A stretch of DNA of 64,000 nucleotides from Desulfurivibrionaceae bacterium (GCA_030145275.1 JAQYVV010000001.1:275269-339268); one strand, 5' to 3'; positions 53,793-63,856 are shown, counted from the stretch's first letter. Numbers and translations are program-made. The notes: generated by a model not told the origin, from the letters alone.

Positions 53793-53875
53793 TTATAATA
53801 TCATCACCAATGAGCCAATGTGAAAGGTATTGAGATTTACCCCTTTGAACATATTATATCTTTTACGCACGGAGT

Positions 53876-54847
53876 ATGTCTTTGAACCCTAGTCTTGCCG
53901 AGAAAATAGGTCAAAAAGAAAGAATTGATCTAGTTGTGGATCAGGAAAATGCTGGGCGGCGGCTTGATCATTTTCTTAGTCAGGCAAATCTCGAAAAAAT
54001 TGGCACGTTTAGTCGTTCCATGTTTAAAGGTCTTATCACCAGGGGTGAGGTTTTTGTTAATGGCAAGAATGCAAAAGCAAGTTTAAGGCCAAAAGTTAAT
54101 GATAAAATAACACTCTTTATTCCTTCCCCCGAACCGCTGGATTTGATACCTGAAAAGGTTTTTTTTGAAATTATTTTCGAAGATTCCGATATTATTGTCA
54201 TCTCTAAACCACCAAACCTTGTCGTTCATCCAGCTTGTGGCCATCAAAGCGGCACCCTTGTTCACGGGTTATTGTATCACTGTAAGGATCTTGGGGGAAT
54301 AAACGGGACTATAAGGCCAGGGATTATTCACAGGCTTGATAAAGATACCTCTGGGCTTATGGTTGTCGCTAAGAATGATTATGCTCTTGGCGAAATTGTG
54401 CAGCAGTTTAAAGCAAAGACGGTACGAAAAATATATTTGGCAATAGTCCATGGTGTTCCCAGGATGAGAGAGGGAACTATTTATGGCAACATTGGGCGCC
54501 ATCCGGTCAACAGGAAGAAAATGGCTGTTTTGGCACATGGCGGGCGTGAATCTGTTACGCACTGGCGGCTCATTGAAGAATTTAAAGGTTTTTCGCTGAT
54601 TGAACTACAGCTGGAAACGGGACGGACCCATCAAATACGAGTGCATCTGACATCCATTGGTATCCCTGTTGCCGGAGATGAAGTTTATGGGAAGAAAAAG
54701 ATTGCAGATCAGAGTCTTGGGATTCAGCGGCAGTGCCTCCATGCGGCCAAGTTGTCATTTGTTCATCCGAGGACAGGTGTAAAGTTGGATTTTTCTGCTC
54801 CCCTATGGCCGGACATGGAAAACAGTCTGAAAGTTTTGAGGCACTAG
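53876..54847 (+). CDS. rluD: RluD-type 23S rRNA pseudouridine synthase
   Basis: A 323-residue enzyme: an N-terminal S4 RNA-binding domain (GRRLDHFLSQANLEKIGTFSRS, GEVFVNGKNAKAS), then the RluA-family catalytic domain with HRLDKDTSGLMVVAKND (catalytic Asp) and QLETGRTHQIRVHL. It makes pseudouridines in 23S rRNA; the RluD assignment rests on the S4 domain and length. It starts after the CarD terminator with CACGGAG before the ATG. Confidence 0.88.
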   Translation: MSLNPSLAEKIGQKERIDLVVDQENAGRRLDHFLSQANLEKIGTFSRSMFKGLITRGEVFVNGKNAKASLRPKVNDKITLFIPSPEPLDLIPEKVFFEIIFEDSDIIVISKPPNLVVHPACGHQSGTLVHGLLYHCKDLGGINGTIRPGIIHRLDKDTSGLMVVAKNDYALGEIVQQFKAKTVRKIYLAIVHGVPRMREGTIYGNIGRHPVNRKKMAVLAHGGRESVTHWRLIEEFKGFSLIELQLETGRTHQIRVHLTSIGIPVAGDEVYGKKKIADQSLGIQRQCLHAAKLSFVHPRTGVKLDFSAPLWPDMENSLKVLRH

Positions 54848-54922
54848 AGCCTCACAGATTGTTTCCTTGGAGTCTTCATTTATCCCCGGATGGGGAGTTA
54901 AATCTGAGAGCGAAAGAGTAGC

Positions 54923-55525
54923 ATGATGATTGGTGTAACCGGAGGCATTAGTTCAGGAAAGAGCGCTGTAGTGGAACGTCTCTGCGAAGAGACCGGATTT
55001 TGTTCTGTGAGTGCTGATAAGATTGCAGCAGCTCTTCTTGCTGGCCCTGGGAGGCCTCTTGAGCTTCTTCGTAGGATCATCGGGGATAGTTATTTCTTTG
55101 CAGATGGGAACTTGGACAGAGCCTCTTTTAGACAGGCCCTGTTCTCAAACGCTTCTTTTCGTAAAGAAGTAGACGAGCTATTGCACCCTATAATCTTCGC
55201 TTCTCTGAAAGAAAAGGTGCGGAAGCTGGAAGCTGATACGGGGCGCCCGGTTATTGCAGAAATACCGCTTCTCTACGAGGCTGGCTGGCAGGATGAATTT
55301 TCTGAAATAGTTGTTGTTTACGCATCAGACCAGCTCTGTCTGAAACGCTTACGGGAAAGGGATAGTCTCAGTTTAGCAGCAGCCGAGAACACCATTGCAG
55401 CGCAGAAGCCAATTGAAGAAAAGGTCATTTTGGCTGATTACATTATTGATAACAGTGCTACATGGTCAGATACCTTACCGCAAATTAAAAGGCTCGGGGT
55501 AATTCTCCTTGCAAAAAGAGCTTGA
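54923..55525 (+). CDS. coaE: Dephospho-CoA kinase, CoaE
   Basis: A 200-residue P-loop kinase: GVTGGISSGKSAV (Walker A), SADKIAAALLAGPG and the lid segment LRERDSLSLAAAENTIAAQ. It performs the last step of CoA synthesis. The ATG at 54923 (or the adjacent ATG at 54926) fits, with a weak GAGCGAAAGAG upstream. A 76-base gap follows rluD, and a 338-base leader to rho follows. Confidence 0.94.
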   Translation: MMIGVTGGISSGKSAVVERLCEETGFCSVSADKIAAALLAGPGRPLELLRRIIGDSYFFADGNLDRASFRQALFSNASFRKEVDELLHPIIFASLKEKVRKLEADTGRPVIAEIPLLYEAGWQDEFSEIVVVYASDQLCLKRLRERDSLSLAAAENTIAAQKPIEEKVILADYIIDNSATWSDTLPQIKRLGVILLAKRA

Positions 55526-55863
55526 CATGGGAGTCTTGTGGCAATATAAGTGTATTCAGCATATTTCAGGAACATCTAGTTTCGAATTCACACACACCCA
55601 AAAATTCCCATTTATTGACAATCTATATTTTATATTTCAACCTATATAAATCTATAATATAACAACAAACTCATCATTTCTAACATATCATTGCCCTCAA
55701 TAATTCATATTTTCGCATAACAATTTTGCTCTTTGCCAATAACGCGTAATTTGGTTCATACTTTTTTGAACCGGCCGCGCCTGTCTAAACCGGTCTCCAG
55801 AAAACTTTTCTCTATGTTGTCTGTTTTTTGGCTGCCACGATTAACTTGGAGGATATTTCCCGG
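55526..55863 (+). promoter_or_regulatory. Long AT-rich leader upstream of rho
   Basis: A 338-base region without a gene. A perfect -35-like TTGACA at 55615 has no -10 at the usual distance; TATAAT at 55653 has a poor -35, so promoters are likely here but not fixed. Near the 3' end it becomes GC-rich (ACCGGCCGCGCCTG). The rho leader of Escherichia coli carries Rho-dependent attenuation, and a long leader here is compatible with autoregulation. GGAGG at 55848 sets the rho start. Confidence 0.45.
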
Positions 55864-57120
55864 ATGGATCTTGCTGTATTAAAATTAAAAAAAATCAATG
55901 AGCTTACTCAGCTTGCTAAAAAATACCGTATTGAGGGCTATAGTGGCCTGCGCAAACAAGAGCTGATATTTGAGATCCTTAAAGCCTATGCCGCCCAGGA
56001 AGTGGAAAAAGGCGCTAATCGGGGAAACGGCGTTTTAGAGATTTTACCTGACGGGTTTGGGTTTTTACGAGCCCCTGATTATAATTATTTGCCAGGCCCT
56101 GATGATATTTATGTTTCACCTTCTCAGATCCGCAGGTTGAACCTGAAAACTGGGGATACCATTGAGGGACAAATTCGTTCTCCAAAGGAAGGGGAAAGGT
56201 ATTTCGCCCTTTTGAAAGTTGATTCAATAAACTATGAGAAACCTGAGAAAAATAAGGATAAGACACTCTTTTCAAACCTGACACCTTTGCACCCCCAGGA
56301 TAAAATTAATATTGAGGCTGATCCTAAAAACTATTCGACCCGGGTGCTCAACTTCATGTCTCCGATCGGAAAGGGGCAGAGAGGCCTAATTGTTGCGCCT
56401 CCTCGAACAGGAAAGACAATTCTTTTAAAAGATATAGCAAACAGTATTATCAAGAACCATAAAGAGGTAATACTTATAGTTTTACTCATTGATGAACGTC
56501 CGGAAGAAGTTACTGATATGGCTCGTAGTGTTGACGCTGAAGTAGTTAGCTCCACTTTTGATGAGCCGCCCCAGAGACATATTCAGGTTGCTGAAATGGT
56601 GTTGAAAAAGGCCAGACGTCTTGTGGAACACAAAAAAGATGTTGTCATACTTCTGGATAGTATCACCAGGTTGGCCCGCGCCTATAATACGGTTGTGCCT
56701 CCAAGCGGCAAGATATTGTCTGGCGGAGTTGACTCTAACGCCTTACAGCGACCAAAAAGATTTTTTGGGGCAGCTAGAAATATTGAAGAAGGAGGCAGTT
56801 TAACAATTATAGCTACGGCACTTGTTGAAACAGGCAGCCGCATGGATGAGGTTATTTTTGAGGAGTTCAAGGGGACTGGCAATATGGAAGTGGTACTTGA
56901 CCGGAAAATGTCGGAACGCCGCATCTATCCAGCCTTTGATATAAATCGATCTGGAACCAGAAAAGAAGATCTTTTACTAACAAAAGAAGAGATGAACAAA
57001 ACCTGGATCTTACGAAATCTTCTTTCGCCCATGAACCCGGCGGATGCCATGGAATTTTTATTGTCTAAAATGAAAAGGACCAAGACCAACGAGGACTTTT
57101 TTGATTCAATGAATGGTTGA
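55864..57120 (+). CDS. rho: Transcription termination factor Rho
   Basis: A 418-residue RNA helicase from the ATG at 55864. The tracked TTG at 55828 is rejected because GGAGG precedes 55864 and the family N-terminus begins here ([20 protein letters not shown]). Domains: Rho-N, an RNA-binding cold-shock domain ([25 protein letters not shown]), then the ATPase with [13 protein letters not shown] (Walker A), [13 protein letters not shown] and the Q-loop region. It terminates untranslated transcripts as a hexamer. Confidence 0.96.
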   Translation: MDLAVLKLKKINELTQLAKKYRIEGYSGLRKQELIFEILKAYAAQEVEKGANRGNGVLEILPDGFGFLRAPDYNYLPGPDDIYVSPSQIRRLNLKTGDTIEGQIRSPKEGERYFALLKVDSINYEKPEKNKDKTLFSNLTPLHPQDKINIEADPKNYSTRVLNFMSPIGKGQRGLIVAPPRTGKTILLKDIANSIIKNHKEVILIVLLIDERPEEVTDMARSVDAEVVSSTFDEPPQRHIQVAEMVLKKARRLVEHKKDVVILLDSITRLARAYNTVVPPSGKILSGGVDSNALQRPKRFFGAARNIEEGGSLTIIATALVETGSRMDEVIFEEFKGTGNMEVVLDRKMSERRIYPAFDINRSGTRKEDLLLTKEEMNKTWILRNLLSPMNPADAMEFLLSKMKRTKTNEDFFDSMNG

Positions 57121-57197
57121 AAAAAAAAGTGAGATGTTGTATATGATTCTGCTTCTGGTTTAAATGGTTGAAAAAAAATAATATTGAGGATTTTGTA

Positions 57198-57413
57198 ATG
57201 AAGAAAGATATCCACCCGGCATATAAAAACATAGTTGCTACCTGCGCTTGCGGTAACGAGGTAGAACTTGGTTCTGTCAATGATGAGATCAAAGTTGAGA
57301 TCTGTTCGGCTTGTCACCCGTTCTTTACAGGTAAACAGAAATTGATTGATACAGCAGGACGAGTAGAAAAGTTCATGAAAAAATACGAAAAACACTACAA
57401 CAAACCAAGCTAA
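57198..57413 (+). CDS. rpmE: Ribosomal protein bL31, zinc-binding form
   Basis: A 71-residue bL31 from the ATG at 57198; the tracked ATG at 57168 adds ten unconserved residues. [21 protein letters not shown] and [23 protein letters not shown] include the CxC and CxxC zinc ligands, marking the zinc-containing C+ type. It lies 77 bases after rho, a known neighbourhood, and is followed by a structured repeat and a terminator. Confidence 0.94.
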   Translation: MKKDIHPAYKNIVATCACGNEVELGSVNDEIKVEICSACHPFFTGKQKLIDTAGRVEKFMKKYEKHYNKPS

Positions 57414-57434
57414 ATCGAGAGGTTTACACCTTTT

Positions 57435-57549
57435 TTTAGTGCCTTATAACTGAAATCCTGTCACAAAAAACAGATAAGCGAAGACTTCGATAATTCCAGT
57501 ATGTTGCAGACCACTGCTAAGGCACTTATTTCCGGTTTATCCGGATTAG
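57435..57549 (+). repeat. TTTAGTGCC/GGCAC structured repeat (type copy)
   Basis: A 115-bp repeat beginning TTTAGTGCCTTATAA, with a middle ATCCTGTCACAAAAAACAG and ending GGCACTTATTTCCGGTTTATCCGGATTAG. It matches the minus-strand copy at 50051 and the diverged copies at 43035 and 43263. It begins 22 bases after the rpmE stop. TCCGGTTTATCCGGA near its right end is a small hairpin. CCTTTTTT on both sides may be chance in a T-rich context. Confidence 0.75.
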
Positions 57550-57604
57550 ATCCTTTTTTACTATTGTTGTAATCGTTTCATTAGCACTGTCACATGATTG
57601 TGGC

Positions 57605-57636
57605 GGTGCTTCTGTCTTTTTAAGCACCTTTTTTTT
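57605..57636 (+). terminator. Intrinsic terminator between rpmE and prfA
   Basis: GGTGCTT (57605-57611) and AAGCACC (57622-57628) form a 7-bp stem with a 10-base loop, followed at once by eight T residues (57629-57636), a textbook intrinsic terminator. It lies 36 bases before the prfA ATG, so prfA needs its own promoter close by or is fed by read-through. Confidence 0.75.
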
Positions 57637-57672
57637 ATCTCACCCACCCAACTCTCTAAGAGAAGCATTCAC

Positions 57673-58740
57673 ATGTTTGAAAAATTTGAACATATTCAGG
57701 AAAAGCGACTTGAGCTTGAAGCGAAACTTTCAGATCCTGCCATTATAGGGAATCAGAATAAGTTTCGCGAAATTGCCAAGGAGCACTCCCATGTTTCTAA
57801 AATAGATGATTTATACAGCCAATATAAAAAGGTGCTTGCCGACCTGCAGGATAATAAGCAATTATTGCAGGAGGAAGATGATGACGAGATGGTTGCACTA
57901 ATTAAAAGTGAAATTGAAGATCTAAAGGAACAACGGTTAAATCTTGATAAACTATTGAAGATTCTTCTTCTTCCCCGGGACCCCAATGACGACAAGAATA
58001 TTCTTCTTGAAATCAGAGCCGGAACGGGTGGTGATGAGTCTGCCCTTTTTTCTGCAGATCTCTTCCGTATGTACAGCAGATATGCTGAGAGTCAGGGATG
58101 GAAAATCGAGATACTTTCCAGCAATCCCATAGGTATTGGTGGTTTTAAAGAAGTTATTGCACTCATTACTGGCAAACAGGTATACAGCAAACTAAAATAC
58201 GAATCTGGTGTGCATCGCGTCCAACGGGTGCCTGAAACTGAGGCCCAGGGTAGGGTACATACCTCTGCTGTAACTGTTGCCGTATTACCGGAGGCCGATG
58301 ATGTTGAGGTGCAAATCGACAATACTGAACTTCGGATCGACACCTATCGCGCTAGTGGAGCGGGCGGGCAGCATGTCAATAAAACCGAATCTGCTATCCG
58401 CATAACCCATCTTCCCACCGGCTTGGTTGTAACCTGCCAGGATGAATCATCCCAGCACAAGAATAAAGCCAAGGCCCTCAAGGTTTTAAAGGCCCGTCTT
58501 TTCGATGCCATGCAGCAGGAACAGCATGATCGTATGTCAGCCGATCGCAAGAGTCAGGTCGGTTCAGGTGACCGCAGTGAAAGAATCAGGACCTATAATT
58601 TCCCCCAGGGGAGAGTCAGCGACCACCGGATCAATCTGACGCTCTATAAACTTGATGATATAATGTTTGGGAAACTCGACAATGTCATTGATCCTCTTAT
58701 TGCCAACAATCAGGCAGAGGCCTTGAAAACGATCCAATAG
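57673..58740 (+). CDS. prfA: Peptide chain release factor 1
   Basis: A 355-residue class I release factor from the ATG at 57673; the tracked start at 57598 lies inside the terminator and adds 25 foreign residues. [15 protein letters not shown] contains the PxT codon-recognition tripeptide, and [14 protein letters not shown] contains the GGQ at residues 231-233 that triggers hydrolysis. It reads UAA and UAG. AAGAGAAG precedes the ATG. The stop overlaps the prmC start (TAGTG). Confidence 0.95.
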   Translation: MFEKFEHIQEKRLELEAKLSDPAIIGNQNKFREIAKEHSHVSKIDDLYSQYKKVLADLQDNKQLLQEEDDDEMVALIKSEIEDLKEQRLNLDKLLKILLLPRDPNDDKNILLEIRAGTGGDESALFSADLFRMYSRYAESQGWKIEILSSNPIGIGGFKEVIALITGKQVYSKLKYESGVHRVQRVPETEAQGRVHTSAVTVAVLPEADDVEVQIDNTELRIDTYRASGAGGQHVNKTESAIRITHLPTGLVVTCQDESSQHKNKAKALKVLKARLFDAMQQEQHDRMSADRKSQVGSGDRSERIRTYNFPQGRVSDHRINLTLYKLDDIMFGKLDNVIDPLIANNQAEALKTIQ

Positions 58741-59600
58741 TGCTCATTTCAGAACTCTATAAGCATGGAGTCAAACTCCTCAACGATGCAGGTATTGCTG
58801 ATTCGGAGCTTGAAGTCTCTCTCCTGCTTGCACATTTTCTCCAAAAATCCAGAACATATATTTATTTATTCGGCTCAGAAACAGTTTCTGAAAACAGCAG
58901 AACTAAATTCGAAAATTCTCTGGCCAAAAGACTTGAACGGTTTCCGCTTGCCTATATTATAGGTGAACAGGAGTTCTGGTCTCTTCCTTTTACAGTCAGT
59001 CCTGATGTCCTTATTCCCCGGCCTGAGACAGAGCAGATGCTTGAAATGGTTTTGTCCGCCGTGCAAGATTATCCTTGTAAAGTTGAAAATATTCTTGACT
59101 TAGGGACTGGATCTGGTGCTATTGCAATTGTCTTGGCCAAGGAAATTGAGCAGGCATCAGTTGTTGCCATTGACAGATCAATGGCAGCTCTGAAAATTGC
59201 TCAGACAAATATTCTCAGACATGGTTTGTCCAATAGAGTACATTGTCTCTGTTCGGATTGGGGTAGATCCGTTGCTCCTCTGAAATGGGACCTGATTGTT
59301 TCCAATCCCCCGTATATCGCAGGTGATGTCATGGATGATTTGGAGCCAGAGGTGCAAAAAGAACCAGGCTCTGCTTTAGATGGTGGGATTCATGGCATGG
59401 AAACCATACAGGTCTTGGCCTCACAACTGCAAAAGTTGCTTAAACCAGGGGGATGGTTTTTTATGGAAATTGGCTATGATCAAGAACAGTATGTTCTTGA
59501 TCTTTTTCATTCTTTTTCGTGCTTTGAAAAAATACGGGTTAGGAAGGATCATGCCGGTTTGGCAAGAGTTTTACAGGCCCAAAAAGTAAATATCCGCTAA
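58740..59600 (+). CDS. prmC: Release-factor glutamine methyltransferase, PrmC
   Basis: A 286-residue enzyme: helical N-terminus, then ILDLGTGSGAIAIVLAKEI (SAM motif I) and IVSNPPYIAG (NPPY glutamine-binding motif). It methylates the glutamine of GGQ in release factors. It starts at GTG sharing a base with the prfA stop. Its last codons (VNIR-stop) seem to lie inside a palindromic element that begins at 59586, so the natural C-terminus was probably slightly different. Confidence 0.94.
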   Translation: MLISELYKHGVKLLNDAGIADSELEVSLLLAHFLQKSRTYIYLFGSETVSENSRTKFENSLAKRLERFPLAYIIGEQEFWSLPFTVSPDVLIPRPETEQMLEMVLSAVQDYPCKVENILDLGTGSGAIAIVLAKEIEQASVVAIDRSMAALKIAQTNILRHGLSNRVHCLCSDWGRSVAPLKWDLIVSNPPYIAGDVMDDLEPEVQKEPGSALDGGIHGMETIQVLASQLQKLLKPGGWFFMEIGYDQEQYVLDLFHSFSCFEKIRVRKDHAGLARVLQAQKVNIR

Positions 59601-59731
59601 CACTCCAGCTGCTGCGTGCGCTCAGGCTGACTCACGTAGAACCACTACGCTTCGTCATCCTGAACGTACACATCTGAAGCGTTATCAAACATTTACAATA
59701 TGGTGTTTTCTCTAGCAAGCCGAAAATTTAC
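59586..59731. mobile_element. Palindromic element overlapping the prmC stop codon
   Basis: A 146-bp element. The ends GTAAATATCCG and CGAAAATTTAC resemble the terminal repeats at 48856 (GTAAATATTCGGG). The internal stem pairs CAGCTGCTGCGTGCGCTCAGG with CCTGAACGTACACATCTGAAG imperfectly. The flanks (CCCAAAAA and AGGCAAAA) do not give a clean 8-bp duplication, so this copy is older or damaged. It covers the last 15 bases of prmC, including its TAA. Confidence 0.55.
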
Positions 59732-59839
59732 AGGCAAAAAACAATGGATTGAGAATGGGAAATGTGAATTATCTTTGCTTAAGTTTCCGACTTTTCTTAA
59801 TTCTTTCAACTTTCAACTTTCATCTTTCAACTCATAAAC

Positions 59840-61099
59840 ATGGATAAAATAATAATAAAAGGGGGTAAGCCCCTTCACGGAACTATTCAAATCAGTGGCG
59901 CTAAAAATGCTGCTCTGCCTCTTCTTGCTGCCACACTCCTCGTGCCGGGATGGCATACTCTGCATAATTTCCCAGACCTAAGAGATACGCGAACAACTCT
60001 TAAGCTTCTTGCCTCCCTTGGTGTTTTATGGGAAAAAATAGGTGAAAATTCTATCAGAATTAATTCTGAAAATCTAAAAAACATCGAGGCCTCCTACGAC
60101 CTGGTCAAGACTATGAGGGCTTCAGTTTTGGTTCTTGGTCCACTTTTGGCAAGACAGGGTAGGGCAAGGGTATCACTACCGGGAGGATGTGCCATAGGTG
60201 CTAGACCTATTAACTTTCATTTGCTAGGCTTTGAAAAAATGGGAGCTAAACTTGAACTTTTAGATGGCTACGTCGATGCGCATGTTCCTGGAAAGCTGCA
60301 TGGGGCAAACATATATTTTGATGTTCCTTCTGTGACGGGGACGGAAAATATTCTGATGGCTGCTGTTCTTGCTGAAGGGACAACGATTATAAAAAACGCG
60401 GCTCGAGAACCTGAAGTTGGTAACCTTATCGATATGCTCAACGAAATGGGTGGGCATATCGAAGGTAGAGGCTCTGACACCTTGACTGTTCAGGGCGTGG
60501 AAACATTACATCCTGCCGAGATGCGAATTATTCCCGATAGGATTGAGACAGGCACCTATATGATTGCTGTAGGAGCTGCTGGAGGTGATGTTACCCTGAC
60601 AAATTGCAGCCCCAATCACCTCCCCTCTCTTTTTGAAAAGCTTCATTCTGTTGGACTTAGCGTTGAAGGAAATGGTAGTTCGATAAGAATTAGAAGAACA
60701 GGTGGGCTTCAAAATGTAGATATTAAAACGCTGCCTTATCCTGGTTTTCCAACTGATCTTCAGGCTCAAATTATGGCACTTATGACCTTAACTGAAGGTG
60801 TTTCGATGATTAACGAAACAATTTTTGAAAATAGGTTTATGCATGTGGCAGAGTTGCGTCGTATGGGGGCACAAATAAAGACCGATGGTCGTACGGCAAT
60901 TGTGAATGGTGCTGGTTCTTTGACAGGTGCCAAGGTTATGGCTACAGATCTGAGGGCCTCAGCTTCACTTGTCATAGCCGCTTTAGCTGCAGAGGGGACA
61001 ACTGAAATCTCACGAATTTATCACCTGGAACGGGGGTATGATAATCTGGTCGGCAAACTCAGCTCTTTGGGTGCAGATATCTGCCAGGTTAAAGAATAG
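59840..61099 (+). CDS. murA: UDP-N-acetylglucosamine 1-carboxyvinyltransferase, MurA
   Basis: A 419-residue EPSP-synthase-fold enzyme: [25 protein letters not shown] binds UDP-GlcNAc, and [16 protein letters not shown] contains the catalytic, fosfomycin-sensitive cysteine at residue 117. It starts peptidoglycan precursor synthesis. The stop TAG is part of the octamer duplicated by the element at 61100. The 239 bases before it hold the prmC element and AT-rich sequence. Confidence 0.96.
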   Translation: MDKIIIKGGKPLHGTIQISGAKNAALPLLAATLLVPGWHTLHNFPDLRDTRTTLKLLASLGVLWEKIGENSIRINSENLKNIEASYDLVKTMRASVLVLGPLLARQGRARVSLPGGCAIGARPINFHLLGFEKMGAKLELLDGYVDAHVPGKLHGANIYFDVPSVTGTENILMAAVLAEGTTIIKNAAREPEVGNLIDMLNEMGGHIEGRGSDTLTVQGVETLHPAEMRIIPDRIETGTYMIAVGAAGGDVTLTNCSPNHLPSLFEKLHSVGLSVEGNGSSIRIRRTGGLQNVDIKTLPYPGFPTDLQAQIMALMTLTEGVSMINETIFENRFMHVAELRRMGAQIKTDGRTAIVNGAGSLTGAKVMATDLRASASLVIAALAAEGTTEISRIYHLERGYDNLVGKLSSLGADICQVKE

Positions 61100-61201
61100 G
61101 TAAGCGCTCCATGAACACCCCGATGTGCGTGATCGGGGTGCCCCTGAAACGCTTACGGACTCAGGGGGATGCAATCTTGGGTGTATTTATTGATCGCTAA
61201 C
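61100..61201. mobile_element. GTAAGCG palindromic element, copy C (internally deleted)
   Basis: A 102-bp derivative of copies A and B, with the same ends (GTAAGCGCTCCATGAACACC and GATCGCTAAC) but lacking the central palindrome of about 50 bases. The flanks AAGAATAG (61092-61099) and AAAAATAG (61202-61209) are an 8-bp duplication with one change. The left octamer contains the murA TAG stop, so it landed exactly on the end of murA. Confidence 0.85.
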
Positions 61202-61342
61202 AAAAATAGTGTGGGAAGTTATCATTGCCGTACTCACTCAGAAACTGACAACTTAGACCTTGACAAGATGATTTACGCAAATCTATAGTGTGAATCACAT
61301 ATAGATTTTAAATCCCCTAATCATAAGGCAGTGAGGATTATT

Positions 61343-61693
61343 ATGTCTGAAGAATTAAGAAAACATCCAAGAATTGACTCTCTAAACCTGTCTTATTTAT
61401 GCATAGATGACGCTGGCACTATTATTGAGCAGAATATGGGACGTACATTGAACGTTTCTGCTACCGGGATTTGTCTTGAAACTCATTTCGAAATAAAGCC
61501 TAATTACAATTTAGTGTTGACTATTGCCTTCGAGGAAGACCTGATTGAAGTAAAGGGTAAAATCGCTTACTGCCGACCTGGCGTTGCCGATATGTATGAG
61601 ACGGGGGTTGAGTTTACGGATATGGACGATAATGCCAAGGAAATTTATCAAAAATATGTTCAGTTGTTTGATAAACAAAAGGCTAAAGCGTGA
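61343..61693 (+). CDS. PilZ domain protein
   Basis: A 116-residue single-domain protein: LRKHPRIDSLNLSYLCI (RxxxR-like c-di-GMP-binding N-terminus, here RKHPRI) and the beta-barrel segment LNVSATGICLETHF (DxSxxG-like, here NVSATG with Asn replacing Asp). EDLIEVKGKIAYCRPG and YETGVEFTDMD are usual in PilZ. The ATG at 61343 is preferred; the tracked GTG at 61331 is its ribosome binding site region (GTGAGG). It may sense c-di-GMP weakly. Confidence 0.85.
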   Translation: MSEELRKHPRIDSLNLSYLCIDDAGTIIEQNMGRTLNVSATGICLETHFEIKPNYNLVLTIAFEEDLIEVKGKIAYCRPGVADMYETGVEFTDMDDNAKEIYQKYVQLFDKQKAKA

Positions 61694-61711
61694 TTTTCTC
61701 TATTTTGGAAC

Positions 61712-63853
61712 TTGTGTGGCGCCTTGAATTATAAAATATTATCTTATCTTAGATCTTTTTACTCCAACAGACTATTCATCCCTTTAGTTCTTTTTCTTAT
61801 TATGCTCGCCGGATTTCTTGTCCGCTTTGATGACCTGAAATCCTGGGAAGAAAGACCAAACCATACCTTTTTTCAGGGCAAACCTCTTCTTACCACCTTT
61901 GATGGCTATTTCTATCTAAATCTTTCCCGAGATCTTCTCCGGGGCGAGTATGATACTGTTGACGAGAAGCAGGTTGTGCCTGCCGGTCGACCCAGACCAT
62001 ATCCTCCCCCCCTTCTCTCAGTTTTAGGTGCGGTTACCACTAAAATAACAGGCGCATCTCTTGACATGGTTGGAACTGTGTTACCTGCAGTGTTAGGGGT
62101 GTTATTGGCTTTGCCCCTCTACCTTCTGGGAAACTTTTTTGGTGGCAGGGCCATGGGGGTCACAGCGGCTCTATCCAGTGTCTTTGTTCCATATTATGTC
62201 TATCGCAGTAACGTTGGTTGGTATGATACCGACTGTATGAATGTGACCTTTGCCACCCTTATTGTCTATTTTACTCTGCAGTTTGCAATATGTGCCGGGC
62301 GGACTAGATATTTATATGCTGTAGCCTCCCTTTGCAGTTATTTGCTTTTTCTCTGGTGGTGGGATCAGGCTTTTGCGGTGGTCAGCGTGATTTTCTTTGC
62401 TACCTCATTGGTCGCCTTGCTCTTTTTTTATCGTCCAGGGAAAAAAGAGGGATATATCTTTTATGGAGCAGTGGCTGGACTTATTTTTCTTCTGCTTTTT
62501 TGGCAGGGCCTTGAACTTCCCCAAAAAATATACAGCACTATTGTCGGGAAATTTGACTATATTTACACCTCCAAGCAAATTGCAGGTATTTTCCCAAACC
62601 AGGCCATTACGGTGTCAGAGCAGGTGCGGCCAGGATTTAATGAAATTGTCTCAAAATCAACGGGTAGTATGCCTATATTCTTTACTGCCTGCGTTGGACT
62701 CTTGTATCTCTTTTATCGCAGGCCCAAAGATAGTCTTTTCCTTATAGTACCACTTTTGCTGGCCTCCCTATCTTTTCTTTTTGCCAAACGGTTTCTCATC
62801 TTTTTAAATCCAATCATAGCCCTTGGCCTGGGTAGTTTTATTGGCGCAATTTGGTATTTACGAAAAAGATATATAATCGCTGCTTATATTGCACCTGTTC
62901 TTGCACTCGTTCTTGTCTGGCCTAACTTGTCAGATAATTTGGCAAGGGTGCACTGGCCTAAAGAACCAGCGGCAATTGTGGCAGGAATGGCCGCTGCGGA
63001 AAAACATACTCCTGATGATGCAGTTGTCTGGGCCTGGTGGGATCATGGTTATAATATGAGATATTGGTCTGATCGCGGCGTCATAGCGGATGGAAGTTAT
63101 CATAGCGGCGAAATTTCCATGTATAATGCCTTGCCCTTGACGGTAAACAGTGAACAGCTGTCGGCAAATTTCATGCAATTTTATATTAATCGCGGCTCAA
63201 AAGGGATGGGGCAAGTATATCGGGCCTTTGACAACCAGCATGGTGAGGCCATGCAATTTCTGAAGAATGTATTAGCTGCTGGGCCGGAAAAGGCAGAAGA
63301 AATAATGAAAGATACCGGGGTTTTTCAAGATATTGAACGTTCTGATTCTGCTCTGGTAAATTCTGTTGAGTTTTATTTCCCCCCAAATAAAAAGCCTGTT
63401 TACCTTTTCCTGGATTGGCGTCTGACAAAAACCTCATATTGGTGGTTCTGGTTTGGCAGTTGGGATTTTGATAAACGAGACGGGATTAATCCTCGTTTTG
63501 AAATTTTTCAAGATGTCGGTATTCGAAAAAATCAGATATTAGGGAGGAGCAGTAGGGGCGGGTTTCGGGCTGATCTTAATACAGGAATGGTGAATTTAGG
63601 AAAGAATAGTATCCCAATGGCAAGTATCTCTTTTTTTGAACCTGATGGAAAGGTGAAGGTGGCAAAGTATAAGAGCAAGGGGGCTGGGCTGGAGGTTTCA
63701 TCAGCAACCCGATCTGCAGCTTTGCTTGATTACGCCATAGGAGAATCGGTCTTTAATCGCCTTTATTTAAGGCAACAATATGATCATAAGTATTTTGATC
63801 TTGTTGCTGAGGATTTTCCAGCCTGGCAGCTATGGAAAGTAAAGGCTGATTAG
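61712..63853 (+). CDS. pglB: STT3/PglB-type oligosaccharyltransferase
   Basis: A 713-residue membrane enzyme with about 11-13 transmembrane helices in residues 1-430 and a C-terminal periplasmic domain. GWYDTDCMNVTFA fits the DxD-like metal/lipid-pyrophosphate motif (DTDMxNV in PglB), and WAWWDHGYNMRYWSDR is the WWDxG acceptor-sequon motif, with His in place of Tyr. It would transfer a lipid-linked glycan onto asparagines of secreted proteins. The start is TTG; other starts within the first ten codons are possible. It ends at TAG inside the octamer beside the last element. Confidence 0.85.
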   Translation: MCGALNYKILSYLRSFYSNRLFIPLVLFLIMLAGFLVRFDDLKSWEERPNHTFFQGKPLLTTFDGYFYLNLSRDLLRGEYDTVDEKQVVPAGRPRPYPPPLLSVLGAVTTKITGASLDMVGTVLPAVLGVLLALPLYLLGNFFGGRAMGVTAALSSVFVPYYVYRSNVGWYDTDCMNVTFATLIVYFTLQFAICAGRTRYLYAVASLCSYLLFLWWWDQAFAVVSVIFFATSLVALLFFYRPGKKEGYIFYGAVAGLIFLLLFWQGLELPQKIYSTIVGKFDYIYTSKQIAGIFPNQAITVSEQVRPGFNEIVSKSTGSMPIFFTACVGLLYLFYRRPKDSLFLIVPLLLASLSFLFAKRFLIFLNPIIALGLGSFIGAIWYLRKRYIIAAYIAPVLALVLVWPNLSDNLARVHWPKEPAAIVAGMAAAEKHTPDDAVVWAWWDHGYNMRYWSDRGVIADGSYHSGEISMYNALPLTVNSEQLSANFMQFYINRGSKGMGQVYRAFDNQHGEAMQFLKNVLAAGPEKAEEIMKDTGVFQDIERSDSALVNSVEFYFPPNKKPVYLFLDWRLTKTSYWWFWFGSWDFDKRDGINPRFEIFQDVGIRKNQILGRSSRGGFRADLNTGMVNLGKNSIPMASISFFEPDGKVKVAKYKSKGAGLEVSSATRSAALLDYAIGESVFNRLYLRQQYDHKYFDLVAEDFPAWQLWKVKAD

Positions 63854-63856
63854 TTT

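Noticed and set aside
55828-55863. Rho start at TTG 55828
   Set aside because: A GGAGG ribosome binding site lies inside this stretch and points to the ATG at 55864, where the family N-terminus begins.
57429-57559. CCTTTTTT on both sides of the 57435 repeat as a target duplication
   Set aside because: T-runs are common here, and the other copies of this family show no matching flanks.
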